DNA of 64,000 bases from Dasypus novemcinctus (Eukaryota; Chordata; Mammalia; Cingulata; Dasypodidae): positions 27,355,661-27,419,660 of the forward strand of contig NC_080696.1 in assembly GCF_030445035.2 (NCBI RefSeq). The letters are read 5' to 3'. The notes under the pieces are model-generated. The model was not told the DNA's origin. It did no database searches and saw only the letters and a program-made list of their open reading frames with translations. Shown in pieces: positions 55,470-64,000 of this stretch. A program made the translations under genes and the position numbers. Positions within the stretch are counted from its first letter, which is position 1, and each line of letters opens with the position of its first letter.

Positions 55470-58400
55470 AACTTCAAGAACCATCAGTGTCTTATGTGAA
55501 TAAAATAATTTATATTACTTAATTTATAATATGCATTATTGTGAGCATAAGTGATTTGATGGACTGAAATTGCCCAATATTCTCTCCATGTATTGTTATT
55601 ATTTTAATTATTTTTTTCTAAGAAAGTTGATTTGATCCAGATTAAGTTACAGTAAAATATTGATTTCCTGAAGTTTTAAATATCTGAGAAAAAGTTTAAT
55701 AAATGGATTTGTGAACGGAAGAGAGGGAAAGGCTAATTGAGCTTCAGCATGTGCATTTAGAGACTGAGCCTCTACAGCCTGTGCCAGTGCAGTGATATAG
55801 AAAAAGAAACTTATGTTAAACAGTCAAAAGCCTCTGACATTTTGACTATTTTCTCACTTCATGATATATCATTTTCAGATCTGAGATGCATATAGGAAAA
55901 ATGTTTATCCCTTTTCCTTTTCCTTTCTCTTGTCTCCCATTCCTCAACCATCTATCCCAGCAATGTTAGTCCCTGAGAACAAAAAATCCCTAACTAATTC
56001 TCAGTCATGATCTTGCAGGTCACTGATTTTATTGATGTATCCCCTTCTATTCATCTAGGTTACTCTTGATCATGGTCAATATTTGGACTGTATTGCCTGT
56101 CTTTGGTGCTCTTTGTTTTTCCTCATCTTAGATTTTCCTGACAGCTAACCTGATACCATTCCCAGGCTACATCATATTTCCTCCTATTCTTCAGAAAGTT
56201 GGACAAGCACAGAGCCATCAGAGTTTCCTGAAATTTGTGCCTGATGATAGCATTTTGGGGCCTCCAGAGAAACTGCCTGAGCCATGCCAGGTCAAAGTTG
56301 TAAAGTAACTGCCCAGAGGGACAAGAGACATTACCACCGACAGTGATTTAGGAACATGTAGCCAGGATATGATTAGATTGCCTTCAAGGTATATACTTTC
56401 TAAGAGCTTTGAAACCTATTAATTTTTGCATTATCACATAAGTTCATGTTCTGTTTTTCCAGTCAAATTTTCTTCATGAATAAGCATAAAACAGATGACT
56501 CTCAGGACTTAAATACTTGTCTTGGCTTTTGCAGGAATTTCAAAATCCTTTCAGATTATTTTTATTTGGAGCTAATGGGCAGATGTTAAATCTGCATTAA
56601 AAAGTTTCTATTTACTTTCTGTGGAATAAAGATCCACTTCTCCTTGCATCTCTGATAGGTTTATGGGATATATAGGGTGAACTCCATCTGAAAATAGATA
56701 GAAAGCTATTGCTATCCAAATATTTTGAGATTTGACATGGGGCCTTAAATTAGTGATTTATATTCCTCTACATTTTCTTCAGATTTGGATACTGGAGAAG
56801 AATTACCAGAGTGAGTATTTCACTAAATGTGTAGTCAACTCAAGATGGTCAGTGGATTACACATGTCATCATGGTTTGGAGAAAGCCCCACTAAACATGT
56901 TTTAGCACGGTTATATTCTATTTACATTTATTCCATCTAATTTCATTTTTTGCAGCATAAGAGAAATTGATTAATATAAAATGTTTTAGCACACTACAGT
57001 TTTAATTGCATAGTATTTACAAAAAGAATTCTAGTTGAAAAGAGTAGAATTAAAATAATGGAATTTTAATTGTTAGTGAATTTCATCATGTCCCATTTTG
57101 GTGTTTATGTGTTTTCTTCCATATATACCTACCAAGCAATATAGCCCCTTTGATGTTTATCAACAACAAAGGAGAATTTACTATCTTTCAGGCTACGTGG
57201 CATCCTAAACAGAAAAAAAAAAAATTTCATCTGTGTTATCTAAGGTAAGTTTATCATGTGGTACATTCTGATAACAGCAGAAGAAAATTTGAGTTTAGGG
57301 TGCAAAACTTAACTTTAGGATCATCTATTACATGTGCTATAGCACACACAAAAGGGCAACCTATAAAAGATATAAATTAATATTTTCTCTATATTTTCTA
57401 ATGAAAGGAAAATCAGGCTAAGGATTATCATTAAGAACTACCTTATATAAGCAGTTTAACATCAGAATAACCCTTATTACGATTAATTATAAAAATTGAA
57501 GTGTACAGAGTCACCATCTTTAAATCAACGTTGTATTCTTCAGGTTTTTTCTTTATTTCTTTGTTTGACTTGGTTTACATGTGTGCATGATAATTTCATT
57601 ATTTGCTAAACTCTTTGCTCAAAGAAGAAAGGAACAGGAAAATAACCAGTGCAGCATGGACCATGTATAAAAAGTGTATTTCATATTAAATCTTGTACTT
57701 TTGATTATATTTCTGAGTTATGTAACAAATTCTCAATTGTATTGATGAGGAAAATGACATTTAAGGATATTAAGGACTAAGCTCAATATTCAGAACTGGT
57801 CAGTTTATTTTATACTCCTCACCATTTCTACCTCTGTCTTTGTTGCCACTATATAAAGCCACTATGTACAGTGTCTGATTAATAATTCCTTGTTCCATCA
57901 TTTATGCCTGAAAAATTTCACAGGAGTTTTCCTTACTATCTTTATGGTCAAAAATTCTTTTAATGACAATATTTCTTCTTAGGAGAATCTACTCAAGTTT
58001 CCCTTTGCCCCTAAATTGCAGTGATCATAATAGCGCCTTCCCTCAGAATGCTAGATTCATTTTTAGGACTATTATTGATTAAATACATATCATAATCTAG
58101 AGAATAATTTAGAGTATTTACCTAAAGAATGTACATTTTGGTTAAATTAAAGAAAAATTATTTTGAAGTTGTTTAGAATCAGAATTCTGGACCACATATA
58201 TGTATGTTTTTTAACTGTGTAGAGTTATATAAATATTGAGGAAGACAGACTTAGTGACCTAGCAACTTATCAACTTTCAAAAACATTTTACTGAATTGAG
58301 AACTCATGACTGTTCTCACTGGTGCTCCCTGGAAACCCTTCCCCCATCCTGCTGTGCTCTCACAAATGAGATGCAGCACCAATTATAGTGAGAATTTTTG

Positions 58401-58894
58401 GTATATCTGATTTCTGTTATCTGCAGTGATTCTGAAAAACTACTGAGATCTCATGATCCCACTCAAATTTTGGGGAAACATGGGCTTAGATTATTAGATG
58501 ACATTGTGGTTCAGTAGTTCATCGACTTACTCATAAAGCAATTATATTTAAATCAAGGTATTTAATGTAAATAAATGTATGTGACAATTAACATTTTGCC
58601 ATCTCACAATCAGTATCAGTTGTAAAAGAGAAAGAACAATCCTTTAATTATTCTATATTATTTAGTAACAATTAACTGCTAAACATACTTTTCCCATAAC
58701 TTATTTTGTTTGTTAAACAAAGTTGGATAACCTTAGAGGAATACAATGACACTTTCTCAAAGATGAAATTAAAGTTAAATAATTTAAAATTCTCTTAGAA
58801 TGGGCCATTTCAAAAAGTTCTTACCTGTTATTTATTTTTTATTTCCATTTTTATTTGATGTTTCTAAATATTACAAAAGTAAAGATTCTTACAC
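55470..58894. other. AT-rich intergenic DNA, nothing recognised
   Basis: No supported gene, RNA or named repeat over 3.4 kb. Frames are short and AT-rich. Old diverged repeats are possible. Confidence 0.5.
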
Positions 58895-59395
58895 CAATCA
58901 CCTCAAATGAGCCATGTAGAGGGGGACTGGACTTAACCGTCCCAGGGTCCACAGAATGGAGGAATAGATTAGAGTGGACTTACTGGTGTTCTGCTGGGGA
59001 ACTCTGTGATTAGTAAGGGAAGAAATTGCAATACTGATGTGGAAAAAGTGGCCACGGTGGCTGCTGAGGGTAGGGAGAGGGAAGAAGAGATATGATGTGG
59101 GTACATTTTCAGGATTTGGAGTTGTCCTGGGTGTGCTGCAGGGACAGATGCTGGACATTGTGTGTCCTGCCATGGCGCACTGGGTGGAATGGGAGAGAGT
59201 GTAAACTACAATGTAGACCACTGTCGATGTGATGCAGCAGTGCTCCAAAATGTATTCACCAGGTGCAGTGAATATGCCATGATGATGGAAGAGGTTGTTG
59301 ATGTGGGAGGAGTGGGGTAGGGGGTATGGAAGTATATGGGGACTTCATATTTTTTTAATGTAACATTAAAAGAAAATAAAGAAGAAAAAAAATAG
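58895..59395 (+). mobile_element. Truncated L1 3' end (module B)
   Basis: Collinear with about 43,720-44,216 of L1-B: 'aaccgtcccagggtccacag', 'ggaggaatagattagagtgg', 'gccacggtggctgctgaggg', 'gtgtaaactacaatgtagac', and the tail 'aatgtaacattaaaagaaaa'. I found no clear duplication. The minus-strand open frames across it are chance. Confidence 0.85.
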
Positions 59396-62299
59396 TGTAC
59401 AACAGTCAATTCCCCCTCCCCCCCTTAGGTGTTGCTGTTTATGCAATAGTGTGAACAATAGGAAAGTGAGTGGCATGTGTTTTGTTGAAAAATGTCATTT
59501 GTTTACAAAACAGAAAGGAGTGTTTCTACCTCAAGTCTGCAAATCTTAGTACTTTTCTGGTTTTTATTTGGGAGGCATATGGGACTGAAAAATTTAGCTA
59601 CCCAATTTTAGCTAACACCACACAAAGCAGAAATGACAGTCCCAACACTGCAAACTTTGGAGGGTTGAGATAATATACATTATTATCTGTAGTAGATTCA
59701 ACTGTTTAGCTTGAAGGTGTACCCTCCGTGAACTTAAAGTGCAGTGACTATGAAGTATTCTGTTGCATTATACAAAAAGAAGATCTGGGAACTTTGCTAG
59801 ACAGGAAACTTGTTTGCTAAATGGCACTGAAGAAAATCATGACCCCAGTTCACTTCTTCATCCAATTGTTTCTGACCAAAGAAAATTATACAGTATTTAT
59901 AGGCTAACCTTTTAAGAGATGGTTGATATCAATACTGTACATATTTTACATGTCAAATGCATAGTTTAAAAGTTTATAAAATAAGATCATAGATTTTTAC
60001 CTCTAAGAATATCATATAAAAGAGAAATTCCCCCCAAATACTTTTGACAGCATTTCAAGTAGAAATGCTGTTGTTTTATTTATACAAAAATATCCAGTTT
60101 CTCTGCTGTGTTAAGTGCATAATTTAAAGGAATTTAAAAGATTACTGGGGGAAAAATTCAACCCACTGTAAACTACTACTATGAAAGCTACCTGACACAG
60201 CTATTTCCCCTATAACTCAAGAATAGTTTAAAACAAAGTAAATAGTTTAAAACAAAAGTAAATAGTTTAAAACAAAAGTAAATAGTTTAAAACAAAACTA
60301 CAGAGTTGTTGATTTTCAGGGAGGTATTGTTAGCAAAATGAATTGAGTAATTAGATTTTATCACGAAAATTATATTTATGGAATTCTTTTATAGATTGTC
60401 AATGGGTACTATTTATCATATAACTAACCTGGGGTACTGTCACACACCCAGAAATAAGAATTTATTTTGTCTTACCCTTGTCTTATACTCACTTAAAATC
60501 AAGAATCCCATCTAAAACACATAGATACCCTTTCTGAAACTCCTGCATTTCCCCCACTAGGTAAAAAATGAGATGGAAGGAAAAAACTTTAAGGTATAGG
60601 ATGGGGGATAGTAAAATATCATTCTATATGTAGACTTAACATAAGCCTTTTGTAAATATTGTAACTGGTGAGCATAAATTAGAAAATAGAGCATTTTTCC
60701 ACAAATTAGCCTTTAAAAATATAATTGCTGCTAAAAAATAGTGCTGTTACACTTAAGGAAAGTTGGTATCACATTTTATAAAGGAGATCTTGTGCCATAA
60801 AGGCAGCTAAACTAAATCTAAACTTTATTTCACAAATTAATACTGTCAAGGAGAAAATAACCAATGGCATAATTTAATTCTAAATTAGGTAGTATAATAA
60901 AATATGATCATTCAGAATTATATATATATATATATGCACAGAGGTTACATATTCTCTGTATTTTTTAAAAAGGAAATACTTAAAATTCCACAATTGACAA
61001 CTTATATAAGAACTGACTTTTTTAAAAAAATCTATTTTCTTGATATATTTTAATGAACACACAAGCAAATGATTATACCAAATCCATTGATTGTACATTT
61101 AGGATGAATTGTATGTATATCACCTATTTGATGTCTAAAATCATCCTAAAGAAACTGAACTTCAATTTCTGAATCAATGGATGTAATGATAACTAAATGT
61201 TGCTATAAAAAATATTCTATTTTTTTAATAGCATCAGAGGGTCAAGATATAGCTGCCACATTGAATCCAGACAAAGTTAGAAGATGTTCTATAGTTTCAC
61301 AGCCTCATAGGATGCCAGATACTTCCTCATCCCTCTATGAAATAATTCATGGAGGTTCTCTTTATTCTGAAATTTTTTTCCCCGTGTAAATAATGTCTCA
61401 AGATTGTACAAAACATGACTCTTTCATCACATTCTTAATGCAGTAAATACCCACTGAGTGCAAACTGACCAAGCAACTTGTCTTACAGTTACTTTGTATC
61501 ATCTTTTTATGGACTCCTGCTTTTGTGATTTTAAATTATAGAAAATATTTCTAGCAGAAACCATCAACTATAGAAAACTCAAGCATACTAGGGTAATTCG
61601 CTACTTATACATTTTCTGTATCTATTGCCATCACAATGGCATAGCACATTTAATTTTAAAAAAATTGAACATATGAAATAAAAATAAGATAAAGGAATCA
61701 GACTGCAGATTATTTTTTCACAATCATAGCTACTAATAACATTTTTTAAAAAAATTAATATACGCTTTCAACCATTCTTTGTTATTCAATATAAGTGATG
61801 CTACGCTGGGTTAGTATATCCAATAGGCAATGTTTGCTGACAAGGCAAACACAAGAAGTTCTGTCAAATAAAATTTTGCAATTCAAGCTCGAGTTTATTA
61901 AGCATAAACATTTCCTGAGTATACAGTTGCAGAAAATTAAGGAGGCAGTCTATTCATCCTGAAAGAAAGAAATTTGACTTGATGGTTAATGCAGTACATT
62001 AAAAATAAGCAAAATAAAAAATGAAGGAAATGAAACTTTTGTTATATAAATGACACAATTAACAGAAATAAAATGTTTTATGATCATACTATTGTTTAAA
62101 ATATTATTCAATTTTCACTGGTAAAATTAAATATATATTTATTCTCATAAAATTATTTTATAATATATTTATAAAATAAGACAATGAAAAACAGGTAAAT
62201 TAATTAATAAACAATAATATTAATATTCTGTGCTTGTCAAGCCATGGTTTGATAAATTTTATATTTTTGTGATCATACTGATATATTCTTCATCTAAAT
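59396..62299. other. AT-rich intergenic DNA upstream of the receptor gene
   Basis: No supported gene. It contains the 20-bp tandem repeat at 60,222 and an (AT)n run at about 60,917-60,937. Non-coding 5' exons and the promoter of the olfactory receptor would be expected here, but I cannot place them. Confidence 0.5.
60222..60298 (+). repeat. Four tandem copies of a 20-bp unit
   Basis: Unit AGTAAATAGTTTAAAACAAA, about 3.9 copies; the first copy is 1 nt shorter and copies are otherwise nearly identical. Confidence 0.95.
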
Positions 62300-62319
62300 T
62301 CATTTCTTTTTCTTTTCAG
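62299..62319 (+). promoter_or_regulatory. Splice acceptor before the receptor coding exon
   Basis: A pyrimidine-rich run (tttctttttcttttcag) ending in AG at 62,318-62,319, 40 nt before the ATG. Olfactory receptor genes usually have untranslated 5' exons spliced to a single coding exon, and the acceptor is often this close to the start. Confidence 0.75.
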
Positions 62320-62359
62320 GATCTCAATTTATTTCTGAATTTTATGCACATACTAACAT

Positions 62360-63295
62360 ATGGAAAGCCACAACAATATCTCAGAATTCATTCTTTTAGG
62401 GCTTTCTTATGACCAGCACACACAAATATTTTGCTTTGTGCTCTTCCTATTCAGTTATGTTTCCATCTTGTTAGGAAACCTTGTGATCCTTTTCTCCATT
62501 AGCAGCAGCTCCCTTTTTAAACAACCCATGTACTATTTCCTGAGCCATTTATCCTGTATGGACATCTGCTATACCTCTAGTGTTACACCCAAACTTATCA
62601 GTGACTTGTTAGTGGGAACAAAAACCATCTCTTACGGAAACTGCATGTTGCAGGTCTTTACCATGCACTTCTTTGGAGGTATTGAGATCTTCATTATTGC
62701 TGCCATGGCCTTTGATCGCTATGTTGCCATCTGCAAGCCTCTGCACTACATGATTATCATGAACAGGACAAAATGCAACCTTCTAATCCTGACTGCTTGG
62801 GCCGGTGGAGCTCTCCATTCCTTTCCTCAATTTTATCTGGTACTCCGGTTGCCTTTTTGTGGTCCTAATGAAATAGATCACTATTTTTGTGATATCTTCC
62901 CATTGCTGAAAGTTGCCTGTAGTGATACCTACATCACAGGTATCCTTGTGGTTGCAGATTCAGGTATGGTCGCCTTAGTAACTTTTGTTGTCTTATTTGT
63001 TTCTTATGTCATTATATTATTCACTTTAAGAAATCATTCAGCTGAGGGAAGACGCAAAGCCCTCTCTACCTGTGGGTCTCATATCACTGTGGTAGTCTTA
63101 TTCTTTGGTCCTTCAATCTTTGTTTACCTTAGACCACCAACCACTTTCCCTGAGGATAAAATATCTGCACTATTTTACACCATCATAGCTCCTATGTTCA
63201 ATCCCTTAATCTATACTTTGAGAAACACAGAGATGAAAAATGTCATGAGAAAGGTTTGGTGCCAAACGTTATTTTCAAAGGAAGTATTCAATTAA
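62360..63295 (+). CDS. Olfactory receptor, class II, family 4-like
   Basis: An intact 311-residue, seven-helix odorant receptor, of normal length (usually 305-320), acting at the cilia of olfactory neurons through Golf and cAMP. Features in order: N-glycosylation site NIS (6-8); GN of helix 1 (39-40); [10 protein letters not shown] (56-65); extracellular Cys95 and Cys177 of the conserved disulfide; [10 protein letters not shown] (116-125), the family's DRY box; SY in helix 5 (215-216); KALSTCGSH (233-241); and [12 protein letters not shown] (278-289). The [14 protein letters not shown] loop and ATW-less 'LTAWAGG' fit the OR4 family, near OR4P or OR4C; I cannot fix the ortholog. The start is the first ATG after the splice acceptor and gives the usual N-terminus. 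The base composition fits the surroundings, and the single coding exon needs no intron. It is the only intact non-viral gene I can support. Confidence 0.97.
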   Translation: MESHNNISEFILLGLSYDQHTQIFCFVLFLFSYVSILLGNLVILFSISSSSLFKQPMYYFLSHLSCMDICYTSSVTPKLISDLLVGTKTISYGNCMLQVFTMHFFGGIEIFIIAAMAFDRYVAICKPLHYMIIMNRTKCNLLILTAWAGGALHSFPQFYLVLRLPFCGPNEIDHYFCDIFPLLKVACSDTYITGILVVADSGMVALVTFVVLFVSYVIILFTLRNHSAEGRRKALSTCGSHITVVVLFFGPSIFVYLRPPTTFPEDKISALFYTIIAPMFNPLIYTLRNTEMKNVMRKVWCQTLFSKEVFN

Positions 63296-64000
63296 TGTGT
63301 AATTGAAAAGCTAGATACTACCTTATAGATTAATATTCTCATTGAAATAATGTATGCTATGGGTGAGAGGGTGAGAGTGGTAGCAGTTACCATTTAATTA
63401 ATCAATTACTAATTTTACCATGCAAAAAACTTTGGACACATAATTTGTTTTGTAGGGTATTGAGAAGAGTAGGTAGTATTATCTGGAAAAAAAATATATT
63501 GGCCATAGATATGAAGGCAATGCTTTCTTAGTGAATTTTTTTTTTAATTTAATGACAATTTTATTTACAAAAATCAAGTCTGTCAGTGAGTCACATAGTC
63601 ACAAACAATGTGTGGTAATGGAGAAGTTAACTTCTGTAATTTGAGTAGCCATTTTAATTTTAGTATTTACCTTTATATCCTTTAATGGATCTCCAAATCA
63701 ATTATGTAAGATAAAAACTGGAATAGTAAACTCTTATTTAACATGGTTTCTGGGGTTCAACTCTTCTGACTTTCTGTTAAAAATAATTATTAATCGAGAC
63801 AGACAAAAACTCAATAATGCAAAGATTGAAAACACAGTTTCTGGTATTTAACTTATTGACCAAGTAGGAAATCATTTCCCATAAATCTTAAGGAAATGAA
63901 TTATATGATGCAAGTTTTGATCACCTGTGAAAATTGGTAGGCAAATCTAGTCATTGGATCTGGAACCAAACTTTTTTCATATTAATAAGAGAAAAAATCA
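63296..64000. other. Downstream flank of the receptor gene
   Basis: AT-rich, probably including the receptor 3' UTR, but I see no canonical AATAAA in a convincing place. Nothing else recognised. Confidence 0.5.

Noticed and set aside
60917-60937. (AT)n run as a regulatory site
   Set aside because: A short dinucleotide repeat without other signals.

Overview
This is a mammalian nuclear window, most likely from an armadillo (Xenarthra; Dasypus is the best guess). The clues are two tRNA-derived SINEs of the armadillo DAS type, many copies of one LINE-1 lineage with a very long 3' UTR, and an intact class II olfactory receptor gene. There are no bacterial or phage features and no CRISPR. Apart from the olfactory receptor, almost every recognisable feature is a retroelement, many nested inside one another.

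Layout. 1-9,350: AT-rich intergenic DNA holding old L1 3' ends. 9,350-15,914: an old near-full-length L1 (L1-A) carrying a nested L1 3' end and a (GAAA)n tract. 17,148-17,576: a DAS SINE. 18,711-29,960: a minus-strand, 5'-truncated L1 (L1-D) split by a plus-strand provirus, ERV1 (19,780-27,846). 29,965-30,326: a second SINE. 30,894-31,363: a solo LTR with a 6-bp target duplication. 32,885-35,965: an L1 with tandem 5' monomers and ORF1 joined to the end of ORF2 (L1-C, HAL1-like). 36,054-44,216: an 8.2-kb L1 (L1-B) bounded by a perfect 15-bp duplication, with a 434-bp retroposed insert in ORF2. 45,277-53,806: a minus-strand gammaretrovirus-like provirus, ERV2. 53,811-59,395: L1 fragments and quiet DNA. 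62,360-63,295: an intact family-4-like olfactory receptor gene with a good splice acceptor just upstream.

ERV1 carries betaretrovirus-like gag, pro and pol with an env whose TM has the gamma/type-D CX6CC motif, as in Mason-Pfizer-type viruses. Between env and the 3' LTR it has a duplicated GATGGGTAAGA ... CAACCTAAGACAGGCACA module. I read this as a constitutive transport element (CTE), the RNA export signal type D retroviruses use to recruit cellular NXF1. It is the most interesting signal in the window. ERV2 has a tRNA-Glu-like primer site, a 4-bp duplication (TAAT) and one zinc knuckle, pointing to an ERV-E-like class I element. Both proviruses are broken by stops and frameshifts, and ERV1 has also changed catalytic residues in reverse transcriptase and integrase.

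All coordinates and alignments were made by eye. Repeat edges without a stated target duplication are approximate.
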